From Nesterenkonia massiliensis (GTDB lineage Bacteria > Actinomycetota > Actinomycetes > Actinomycetales > Micrococcaceae), in the NCBI RefSeq assembly GCF_000455245.1, contig NZ_HG005169.1:34724-74586 (forward strand): DNA of 39,863 nt, in the 5' to 3' direction. Under the pieces are notes generated by a model that was given only the letters and a program-made list of their open reading frames with translations, made no database searches and was not told the DNA's origin. This document shows positions 33,822 through 39,863 of this stretch, one piece after another (positions within the stretch are counted from its first letter, which is position 1; the number at the start of each line of letters is the position of its first letter). Made by a program: the position numbers and the translations under genes.

Positions 33822-34670
33822 ATGAATCTCTGCTACCGGCACCCGGATAGGCCGGCCTATGTGCAGTGTCAGCGCTGCTCGCGGCCGGTCTGTCCAGAGT
33901 GCCAGGTTCAAGCCCCGGTGGGCGTCCACTGCCCGGAATGCGTAGAAGAAGCACGACGACGGCGCCCGGCGCAGCGCACTCAGTTCGGCACCCCGGTCGG
34001 CAGCGGCCGTCCTACGGTGACCTATACGGTCATCGCGCTGTGCGTAGTGATGTACCTGCTGCAATTGGCAAGCCCGCGCCTTGGTCTGGGTCTGGATGTC
34101 ACCGGTGCCCTGGCCTATGCACCGGCCTACACCTCGGACTGGTTCCCCTCCTTTGAGCCCTGGCGAATGCTCACCGCCGCGGTCCTGCACTCGCCCTCTT
34201 CAGCAATGCACATCCTGTTCAACATGATGGCGCTGCTATTCGTGGGCCGGGTGATTGAACCCGCCGTCGGAGCTGCCCGCTATGTGGCCCTGCTGCTGCT
34301 CTCAGCATTCGGCGGCTCAGTGGCCGTCCTCTTCCTCACCGACCCGCTGACCCCTACTGTGGGCGCCTCGGGTGCGGTCTTTGGTCTCTTCGGCGCTTTG
34401 TTCATCCTTTCTCGCGCCTCAGGTGCAGAAACCGGAGGGATTGTGGCGCTGGTGGCGGTGAATATGGTGGTCAGTTTCCTGGTGCCGAATATCTCATGGC
34501 AGGGACACCTGGGCGGTCTGGTCGCCGGAGCGCTGTGCGCGCTGGTGATCGCCCGTGCCCCGCGGGGGAAGAGCCGCAGGCTGTGGCAGTGGGCGGGCAT
34601 CACCGGTATTGCCCTGGTGCTGATCGCACTGACAGCCGTGGGCTCCACCATGGTTGCTTTCCCTGTGTAA
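33822..34670 (+). CDS. Rhomboid-family intramembrane serine protease with N-terminal zinc-binding region
   Basis: 282 residues. The first 42 hold Cys/His pairs (CYRH, CQRC, CPEC, HCPEC) like a B-box zinc finger. Six or seven membrane helices follow with rhomboid features: PWRMLTAAVLHS, the HILFNMMAL loop, the catalytic Ser183 in GASGAVFGLFG and His229 in WQGHLGGLVAG. Rhomboids cleave membrane proteins within the bilayer. It lies just after ppiA, as in many Micrococcales. Substrates are unknown. Confidence 0.93.
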   Translation: MNLCYRHPDRPAYVQCQRCSRPVCPECQVQAPVGVHCPECVEEARRRRPAQRTQFGTPVGSGRPTVTYTVIALCVVMYLLQLASPRLGLGLDVTGALAYAPAYTSDWFPSFEPWRMLTAAVLHSPSSAMHILFNMMALLFVGRVIEPAVGAARYVALLLLSAFGGSVAVLFLTDPLTPTVGASGAVFGLFGALFILSRASGAETGGIVALVAVNMVVSFLVPNISWQGHLGGLVAGALCALVIARAPRGKSRRLWQWAGITGIALVLIALTAVGSTMVAFPV

Positions 34671-34696
34671 CAGTTTCCCCAGACTCCACAGTACCC

Positions 34697-34769
34697 TGTG
34701 GAAAACGCTCTGACCTGGGGAGTTACACACTTGTAGTTTCTCCACACTGTGGATAACAACTGTGGATAA
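34697..34769. promoter_or_regulatory. Cluster of DnaA-box-like sites
   Basis: Two perfect TGTGGATAA words (reverse complement of the DnaA box TTATCCACA) lie at 34748-34756 and 34761-34769, 13 bases apart. A near match, TGTGGAAAA, is at 34697-34705. The gap between the convergent rhomboid and CoA-transferase genes is only 116 bases. The neighbouring genes are normally near oriC, so this may be a DnaA-binding locus outside the main origin. Confidence 0.6.
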
Positions 34770-34786
34770 TCCCACCCAGAGCAGAA

Positions 34787-36283
34787 TTACATATGCCCGT
34801 GGGACTGGTAGTTCTCATGCCAGCTGAGCGCCTCTGCAAGCAGGTGCGGGGTGTGCTGGCCATTGGGGTTTGCTGCTGCGGCGCGGTCGATATAGTCCTG
34901 CAGCCGGTCCCGATAGTCCGGATGTGCGCAGTTGGTGATGATCTTCTCAGCGCGCGCGGTGGGAGAGAGTCCCCGCAGATCCGCCAATCCCTGTTCTGTC
35001 ACCAGCACCTGAACATCGTGTTCGGTGTGGTCTACGTGACTGGCGAACGGCACGATCGAGGAGATATTTCCGCCCTTGGCGGTGGAGGGTGAGACGAAGA
35101 AGTTCAGGAACGCGTTTCGGGCGAAGTCTCCGGAACCCCCGATGCCGTTGATGATCGAGCTGCCCATGACATGGGTGGAGTTCACGTTCCCGTAGATATC
35201 AGCCTCGACCATGCCGTTGATGGCGATAATTCCCAGCCGGCGGATCACTTCGGGATGGTTGGAGATCTCCTGGGTGCGCATCAGGATTCGCCCCTTGTAC
35301 TCCTCGGCCTTGGCGTTGAACGACGCTGCGCGCTCAGCCGAGAGGGAGAAGGCCGTGGCCGAGACGGCTGTGAGTTTTCCGGTATCGATCAGGTCCAGCA
35401 TGCCGTCCTGGATGACCTCGGTGTAGGCGGTGAGGTTCTCGAACTCTGAGTGAGCGAATTCTGCCATCACGGCATTGGCGACATTGCCCACCCCGGACTG
35501 CAGCGGCAGCAAATCTTCCGGCAGCCGCCCCTGGGTGATCTCAAAGCGCAGGAAGTCCACCACATGCTCGGCCATGGCCTTGGAGTTCTCGTCCGGATCC
35601 TTGAACGGCAGGTTACGGTCCGGGGCATGAGTTTCGACGACGGCGACCACCTTCTCAGGATCCACCCGCAGATAGGGATCCCCAATGCGCTGCAGTGGAT
35701 CCAGCAGTTGGATGGGACGACGCTCCGGAGGCAGTTTGGTGCCGTAGTAGACGTCGTGAAAACCCTCATAGGCCCGCGGATGCCAGTCATTGACTTCGAT
35801 GATGACTTTATCCGCCAGGTCCAGCCAGGTCTTGTTATTGCCTACTGAGCTGGAGGGGACCAGCAGCCCGTTGGGAAGCACGGCAGAGACTTCCACGACG
35901 GCGACGTCGAGATTGCCGTAGAAGCCGAACCAGGCCTGCTGGGCTGAGTGCGAGAGATGGGTGTCCACGTATTCGGTGTGGCCGGTATTGATGCTCTTGC
36001 GCAGTGCTGGATCTGACTGAAACGGCAGCCTTTTGCGGATAACGCCCGCCTCGGCGAGGACACCGTCGAGCTCTGGTGCAGTAGAGGCCCCGGTGAGCAG
36101 TTCGATACCGAAATCGCCGCCCTCATTCTTTGCCCGCTCGGCCAGGGCTGCGGGAACGGCTTTGGGGTAGCCCGATCCGGTGAACCCGCTCATACCCACC
36201 CGGTCGCCGTCGTTAATGGTGGCCGCTGCACGCTCGGCAGTGGTGAGCTTGGAATTCATGACGGGGCATGTAATGCGAGACAT
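34787..36283 (-). CDS. Acetyl-CoA hydrolase/transferase family protein (probable succinyl-CoA:acetate CoA-transferase)
   Basis: 498 residues of the class I CoA-transferase type. The N-domain has GDRVGMSGFTGSGYPKAVP, the C-domain the catalytic Glu289 in AYTEVIQDGML, and GIGGSGDFARNAF, VPFASHVDHTEHDVQVLVTE and QGLADLRGLSPTARA. The length and the GSGDF motif fit the succinate CoA-transferase (Cat1/AarC/SCACT) group, which moves CoA between succinyl-CoA and acetate, useful when growing on or excreting acetate. The exact acyl donor is inferred. It stands alone, with its own promoter in the 282-base gap to the divergent gene at 36566; no clear regulatory site was found there. Confidence 0.92.
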   Translation of the reverse strand: MSRITCPVMNSKLTTAERAAATINDGDRVGMSGFTGSGYPKAVPAALAERAKNEGGDFGIELLTGASTAPELDGVLAEAGVIRKRLPFQSDPALRKSINTGHTEYVDTHLSHSAQQAWFGFYGNLDVAVVEVSAVLPNGLLVPSSSVGNNKTWLDLADKVIIEVNDWHPRAYEGFHDVYYGTKLPPERRPIQLLDPLQRIGDPYLRVDPEKVVAVVETHAPDRNLPFKDPDENSKAMAEHVVDFLRFEITQGRLPEDLLPLQSGVGNVANAVMAEFAHSEFENLTAYTEVIQDGMLDLIDTGKLTAVSATAFSLSAERAASFNAKAEEYKGRILMRTQEISNHPEVIRRLGIIAINGMVEADIYGNVNSTHVMGSSIINGIGGSGDFARNAFLNFFVSPSTAKGGNISSIVPFASHVDHTEHDVQVLVTEQGLADLRGLSPTARAEKIITNCAHPDYRDRLQDYIDRAAAANPNGQHTPHLLAEALSWHENYQSHGHM

Positions 36284-36565
36284 CGTGGGGCATCTCTCCG
36301 GTCGGGGCCAGATTGCTGTGACCTGCGCCTGTGACGCAGCCCTCTACACCTTATGTGATGGGTCACCGCTGATGTCTGGATAGCCACCTCTCGTGACGCG
36401 GAAGCGACCGCTCAGCGGTACCAACGACGAGGTAGGGCGTTTATGAGGGAAGTTGTGAGGCAACGCACGCCTAAGACTCAGGCAAGTTCAAGGCGACGTT
36501 CCTAGCGTCAGACTCAGCGACATCGTGTTCGTCGCGATGCCGACGACCCCGACGAAAGGTAAGTC

Positions 36566-37483
36566 ATGGCAGATCCATACAACACCCCACAGAACCGACC
36601 CGCCCCTGAACCAGGTGCAGATGTGCCTACTGGCGTGCCGCAGACTCCCCCCGCGACTGAACCAGCTCCCCCGGCTGGCTATGTGCCGCCTTCGCCCGCG
36701 GCTACGCCCGGTCTCGCCGCGCCTCAGGTCTACGGAGACTCCGACGCCGAATCCTCGGACGAGGGAAGTCAGGTCAAGGAGGCTGCCCAGGATGTGGCCG
36801 ATGAGGCCAAGGACGCAGGGCACGCCATCAAAGACACTGCTTTCGAAGAGGCTTCCAGCGTGAAGGACGACACCGTACGCGAAGCGAAGCGCCTCGGCGA
36901 AGAAGCAGGGTCCCTTCTACAGTCACAGGCATCTGACCAGCTAGAACGTGCCGCCGGTGTGGTGCGCACCTTCAGTGATGACGTCGGACGCATGGCCAAG
37001 GGAGAACAGCCTGAGCCGGGGGTGGCTTCTGACCTCGTGGAACAGCTGAGCTCCAGGGCCGACGCCGCTGCTACATGGCTTGAACAGCACGAGCCGGCAG
37101 ACGTACTCCATGAAGTGCAGAGTTTCGCACGCCGGCGGCCCTTCGCTTTCCTGGCAATTTCTGCCGGTGTCGGTTTCGCCGCAGGTCGCCTCACGCGAGG
37201 GATCATGCGAAACCACTCGGAGGATTCAGCATCAGGCCATCCCGGTGAGTCTGCTTCGGTTCCGCATCATCACGCAGAGCCGGCAGCGACACCGGCGACA
37301 GCAGCGACACCAGTCACGCCAGCGGCACCAACACCGCCCACTGAACGAGCGTCAGCACCAGTATCCGGAAACCCAGCCACCGGACCCGGTGGAGGGGCGC
37401 CCGCCTACGGCACCCGTCCCGAGGACCAGACACCCGGCTACAGCCCAGTGACCGATCCCTATACACAAGGTGGTGGCCGATGA
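36566..37483 (+). CDS. Pro-rich, coiled-coil envelope protein with one membrane segment, function unknown
   Basis: 305 residues. The order is a disordered Pro-rich N-terminus, an Ala/Asp/Lys/Glu-rich helical part resembling LEA/YtxH-like repeats (KEAAQDVADEAKDAGHAIKD), ADVLHEVQSFARRRPFAFLA leading into a short hydrophobic segment (FLAISAGVGFAAGRL), and a Pro/Ala/Thr tail. RRRPFAFLAISAGVGFAAGR is typical of DUF883/DUF3618-like inner-membrane proteins. A GAAAGG site precedes the ATG. It overlaps the next gene by 4 bases, and all three genes form one operon that is common in actinobacteria. The biochemical role is unknown. Confidence 0.82.
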   Translation: MADPYNTPQNRPAPEPGADVPTGVPQTPPATEPAPPAGYVPPSPAATPGLAAPQVYGDSDAESSDEGSQVKEAAQDVADEAKDAGHAIKDTAFEEASSVKDDTVREAKRLGEEAGSLLQSQASDQLERAAGVVRTFSDDVGRMAKGEQPEPGVASDLVEQLSSRADAAATWLEQHEPADVLHEVQSFARRRPFAFLAISAGVGFAAGRLTRGIMRNHSEDSASGHPGESASVPHHHAEPAATPATAATPVTPAAPTPPTERASAPVSGNPATGPGGGAPAYGTRPEDQTPGYSPVTDPYTQGGGR

Positions 37484-37905
37484 GTCAGGTTCCTCCCCCC
37501 ACTGAACCAGGGCCGCGACCGGAGCAGGAATCGCTGGGCACGCTGATGTCCCGCATCACCACCGATCTCTCCACACTGATCCGTCAGGAGATGGCCCTGG
37601 CGAAAGCAGAAATGACCGACACCGCCAAGAAAGCCGGAAAGAGCGCCGGAATGTTCGGCGGTGCGGGTGTCGCAGGCCATTTCGTTCTGCTGTTCCTCTC
37701 CCTCGCTCTATGGGCCGCAATCGGAGATACCGAGGTCGGCTACGGATGGTCAGGGGTGATTGTGGCCGTGCTCTGGGCAATCATCGCCGCGGTGCTGGCA
37801 CTGCTGGGCAAGAAGACCATCGACGAAGCAGAAGGCGCCCCGCAAACGGCGGAGACGCTTAAGGAAGTTCCCGATGCCCTCACTCCGTCAAAGGAAGCAC
37901 GATGA
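37480..37905 (+). CDS. Phage-holin-superfamily (DUF1469-type) membrane protein
   Basis: 141 residues: a cytoplasmic amphipathic start (LGTLMSRITTDLSTLIRQEM, ALAKAEMTDTAKKAGKSAG), two membrane helices (HFVLLFLSLALWAAIG and GVIVAVLWAIIAAVLALLGK) and an acidic tail. The LIRQEMALAKAE motif marks the putative actinobacterial holin-superfamily/YqjE-like group. It is not linked to a phage here and probably acts as an envelope protein. ATGA overlaps join it to both neighbours. Confidence 0.9.
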   Translation: MSQVPPPTEPGPRPEQESLGTLMSRITTDLSTLIRQEMALAKAEMTDTAKKAGKSAGMFGGAGVAGHFVLLFLSLALWAAIGDTEVGYGWSGVIVAVLWAIIAAVLALLGKKTIDEAEGAPQTAETLKEVPDALTPSKEAR

Positions 37906-38477
37906 CACAGAATCCCGATGAAATCCGCGAAGAGATAGAACGAACTCGCAGTGAACTGTCTCAGGACGTCGACGCCCTGTCTGAGAAAGTCTCGCCATCG
38001 AAGGTGGCTCACCGCCAAACCGAGAAGGTGCGCGACACCGTGACAGGATGGAAGGACAAGGTTATGGGTACCGCAAACGATGCAACCTCACGCGTCAGTG
38101 AGGGAGCCGAGCATCTAGCCGACTCCACTCACCAGGTCCCGCAGCAGACCAAGGAGAAGACGCGAGGAAATCCACTGGCAGCAGGGCTCATAGCACTGGG
38201 CGCCGGTTGGTTGGTGGCCTCGCTGCTTCCGGCATCCGAGGCGGAGCGGAAGGCAGCTGCCAAGCTCGAAGACCAGGCACAGCCGCTGGTCGATGATGCC
38301 AAGAGCCAGGCCCAGTCCATGGCCGAGGAGATGAAGCAACCCGCACAGGAATCAGTGCAGCGTGTTAAAGAGTCCGCTACTGACAGCGCGGAAACGCTGA
38401 AATCCGAAGGCCAGTCGCAGACGGAGCACGTGAGTGACGCTGCCCGCTCTTCCGCTGAAGAGGTCCGCGGCGGCTAG
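37902..38477 (+). CDS. DUF3618 domain protein
   Basis: 191 residues. The N-terminus PDEIREEIERTRSELSQDVD followed by ALSEKVSPSKVAHRQ is the DUF3618 signature. A short hydrophobic segment (NPLAAGLIALGAGWLVASLL) and a long Ala/Glu/Ser/Gln helical tail follow. These proteins accompany holin-superfamily proteins in actinobacterial operons. The function is unknown; membrane-associated coiled-coil stress proteins are the closest description. Last gene of the operon; a long hairpin follows. Confidence 0.9.
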   Translation: MTQNPDEIREEIERTRSELSQDVDALSEKVSPSKVAHRQTEKVRDTVTGWKDKVMGTANDATSRVSEGAEHLADSTHQVPQQTKEKTRGNPLAAGLIALGAGWLVASLLPASEAERKAAAKLEDQAQPLVDDAKSQAQSMAEEMKQPAQESVQRVKESATDSAETLKSEGQSQTEHVSDAARSSAEEVRGG

Positions 38478-38516
38478 AGCCCCACAAGACGAACTCTCAG
38501 GGTTCAGTCAGTCCGC

Positions 38517-38570
38517 ACATGAGTGGGGACGGGAGACATCATTGATGCCCCTCCCGTCCCCCACTCATGT
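38517..38570 (+). terminator. Long hairpin after the DUF3618 operon
   Basis: ACATGAGTGGGGACGGGAG (38517-38535) pairs with 38552-38570 apart from one extra C, around a loop of about 15 bases. An outer GGTTCA/TGAACC pair (38501, 38574) frames it. There is no T-run, so it may be a factor-dependent or bidirectional terminator between convergent genes. Confidence 0.6.
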
Positions 38571-38639
38571 CATTGAACCTGTTGACGGAGTCACTAGAAC
38601 CTTTTGGTCTGAGGGTCTGGGGCTATCACAGAGGCCTCG

Positions 38640-39044
38640 TCAGTCCTCCAGGACTCCGATGGCGAACTCGGCCAGCTGCTGTTCGGGACGCTGCTGTCCC
38701 CCGTGCTGAGCATGGAAGGCCCCGGTGGCATCAGTTCCGCAGAGCTGCTCAATGCGGCTGGGGCCGCCCGGGTGGGCTGAGATCCACTCAGTGAGGTCGT
38801 AGATCGTCCCCTCGATGGCAGCCCAGCAGGAGTCGGCGTCGTCGTTCTCCTGGACCTGCTCCATGGTGATGGTGTCCTCACCCTGTGGCGCTTGCTGGGA
38901 CTGCTGTTCCGCGGGGCCTTCAGGCTCGCCCCCTGAGTTGTCCTCTGAATCTCCGCAGCCGGCCAGTGTCAGCAGGGCTATCAGTGCCACAGGAAGCAGA
39001 GTTCGACGCCGCGGCCGCGTATTGGTGGTGACGAAGGTGCTCAT
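38640..39044 (-). CDS. Lipoprotein with a cytochrome b5-like domain
   Basis: 134 residues. The lipoprotein signal peptide has a basic start (TTNTRPRRR), a hydrophobic core (LLPVALIALLTL) and the lipobox LAGC (Cys30). After a Ser/Gln/Glu-rich linker comes a cytochrome b5-like heme/steroid-binding fold: MEQVQENDDADSCWAAIEGT, IYDLTEWISAHPGG and FHAQHGG, where the His of HPGG and a His of FHAQHGG would be the axial ligands. Two Cys (SCW, LCG) could form a disulfide. It is coupled (ATGA) to the four-helix protein upstream. An extracytoplasmic electron carrier is likely. Confidence 0.85.
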   Translation of the reverse strand: MSTFVTTNTRPRRRTLLPVALIALLTLAGCGDSEDNSGGEPEGPAEQQSQQAPQGEDTITMEQVQENDDADSCWAAIEGTIYDLTEWISAHPGGPSRIEQLCGTDATGAFHAQHGGQQRPEQQLAEFAIGVLED

Positions 39045-39511
39045 AGGCTGCTGTCCTCAGGCTCGGTTGCTCCGGTGGTGCTCGCTGGCACGTGAAGACC
39101 GGGGAGGGTAAAGATCCATGCGGTGAGACACGTGCACAGCACCACAGTAACCAGCGCTCCGGTGATATGCGTAGTCAGTGTGAGGTAGCTGCCCAGGGCC
39201 GCCTGCAGGAATGTCAGTGCGAAAAGTGCCGCTGACCCTGCAGCGGCCCAAAGACCAGTCTTGGTTACTGCCGAATGCAGTATGAGGGCCAGTGCGAACG
39301 CGCCGGTGCTGATGTGGAGGGTAACGGCTGAGGTACTGTGAAGATCCAGACCCTGAAAGTTCTGGATCATCTGGCCAGCTGAGAAGAAGAGAACCCCCAG
39401 CACCGCCAGACTCACGGCTGCAGCTACTCGGGCGATGATCAGCAGCAGAGAGCGCTTCAGCGTTCCTGCGCTGCCTGTCCCCGGACGGGCACCTGTTATT
39501 GCACCTCCCAC
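39041..39511 (-). CDS. Four-helix membrane protein with conserved-looking histidines, possible b-type cytochrome
   Basis: 156 residues: helices RVAAAVSLAVLGVLFFSAGQ, HISTGAFALALILHSAV, LWAAAGSAALFALTFLQAAL and LTTHITGALVTVVLCTCLTA. His residues placed near the same membrane faces (LHISTG, ILHSAV, TTHITG) could bind heme. It forms a two-gene operon with the cytochrome b5-like lipoprotein, which supports a membrane electron-transfer role, but the family is not recognised with certainty. GTG start with no clear ribosome site. A perfect 16-base palindrome lies 53 bases upstream. Confidence 0.7.
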   Translation of the reverse strand: MGGAITGARPGTGSAGTLKRSLLLIIARVAAAVSLAVLGVLFFSAGQMIQNFQGLDLHSTSAVTLHISTGAFALALILHSAVTKTGLWAAAGSAALFALTFLQAALGSYLTLTTHITGALVTVVLCTCLTAWIFTLPGLHVPASTTGATEPEDSSL

Positions 39512-39515
39512 AGTA

Positions 39516-39863
39516 GTGACGACTCACAGGATAGCCCCAAGGCCTACAAGTGCCGCCTGCTTCTCCACCGATCGGTGGATAGGCGGGTCGTCCTCTCGGC
39601 TAAGGAACTTCGCTGCCGAGATTCTTGACACTCTTGCTCAGTCGTTGGCGGGAATTCTCGCGCAGTTGCAAGCTGCCTCGCAGACTCCGGATGACGCGGA
39701 AGCGACGCGCAAGCATCTTGTCCAAGCCGAGGATTCGGCTCGACGCACACTGGTCGAGGCACGCCGTACAGTTCAGGCGGTGCAGCCCGCCGAGCTCGAG
39801 GGTGCCCGGCTCCCGGAGGCGATTGCCGCGCTGAGGGATCGGTGGTCCTGGAATGACCCCCTG
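39516..39863 (+). pseudogene. Degraded NarL-type histidine kinase fragment (phospho-acceptor His lost), runs off the edge
   Basis: From about 39590 one frame reads RLRNFAAEILDTLAQSLAGI then LAQLQAASQTPDDAEATRKH and LVEARRTVQAVQPAELEGAR, matching the HisKA_3 dimerisation domain of NarL-partner sensor kinases. The family motif is REIHDTLAQ; here it is AEILDTLAQ, so the phosphorylated His is Leu. The sensor half before it is missing: the frame holds only about 25 unrelated codons back to a GTG at 39516, with no ribosome site. The kinase ATPase domain, if present, lies beyond the window. Confidence 0.7.
39564..39579. promoter_or_regulatory. Perfect 16-base palindrome (operator candidate)
   Basis: TCCACCGATCGGTGGA is its own reverse complement. 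It lies 53 bases upstream of the membrane protein gene starting at 39511 (minus strand) and just before the kinase fragment. Such a site fits a TetR-type or similar dimeric repressor; no regulator gene is visible. Confidence 0.5.

Noticed and set aside
36330-36365. Possible CRP/GlxR site (GTGATGGGTCAC) upstream of the CoA-transferase
   Set aside because: The spacing between the half-sites is 4 bases instead of the 6 required for the CRP/GlxR consensus, and the other TGTGAC words nearby are not paired.
37480-37905. Phage holin as evidence for a prophage
   Set aside because: The protein is of the chromosomal actinobacterial envelope type, in an operon with a DUF3618 gene; no phage gene is nearby.

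Overview
The window comes from a high-GC Gram-positive bacterium. Gene content, codon use and the block fhaA-fhaB-pstP-rodA-pbpA-pknA-pknB, with crgA, trpG and a cyclophilin nearby, point to Actinomycetota, most likely Micrococcales (Micrococcaceae; Nesterenkonia or a relative is a guess). In mycobacteria this block lies next to oriC, and three DnaA-box-like sites at 34697-34769 suggest the same here.

Left part (1-11.7 kb): nitrogen and amine metabolism. A minus-strand operon encodes a type III glutamine synthetase-like enzyme followed by the three glutamate-synthase-like pieces GlxB, GlxC and GlxD, the arrangement also used for gamma-glutamylmethylamide / N-methylglutamate synthesis. Next come an amino-acid ABC transporter reduced to its ATPase and a permease stump, then a second minus-strand group: APH-fold kinase, short-chain dehydrogenase, copper amine oxidase and a small membrane protein. 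Divergent from it are a class III PLP enzyme of the phospho-lyase type and a GntR/HutC regulator. Kinase plus phospho-lyase plus amine oxidase suggests catabolism of ethanolamine or another primary amine.

Middle left (11.7-16.5 kb): an orphan mrpF-mrpG pair that appears frameshifted, fpg with two coupled GNAT genes, yceI with a palindromic operator candidate, and a LacI-family stump beside a terminal-repeat-like sequence. This stretch looks like a region of gene decay.

Centre (16.5-28.6 kb): a tightly overlapping plus-strand operon for cell-wall growth and its phospho-signalling: FhaA, FhaB, PstP phosphatase, RodA/FtsW, PbpA, two Ser/Thr kinases with PASTA domains, then MurT-GatD, which amidates lipid II. 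PknB has a long insert in its kinase domain, and MurT has a cysteine-free linker, containing duplicated palindromic DNA, where relatives carry a zinc ribbon.

Right (28.6-39.9 kb): a gene for a protein with an AbiEi-type N-terminus and a PD-(D/E)XK-like nuclease C-terminus sits between two mirrored arrays of palindromic repeats with identical internal spacing; this is the most unusual unit in the window. It is followed by crgA, a class E sortase with a 54-residue membrane protein and trpG/pabA, a cyclophilin, a rhomboid protease, a CoA-transferase, a three-gene envelope operon (DUF3618 and holin-superfamily-type proteins), a cytochrome b5-like lipoprotein with a membrane partner, and a degraded histidine kinase fragment at the right edge.
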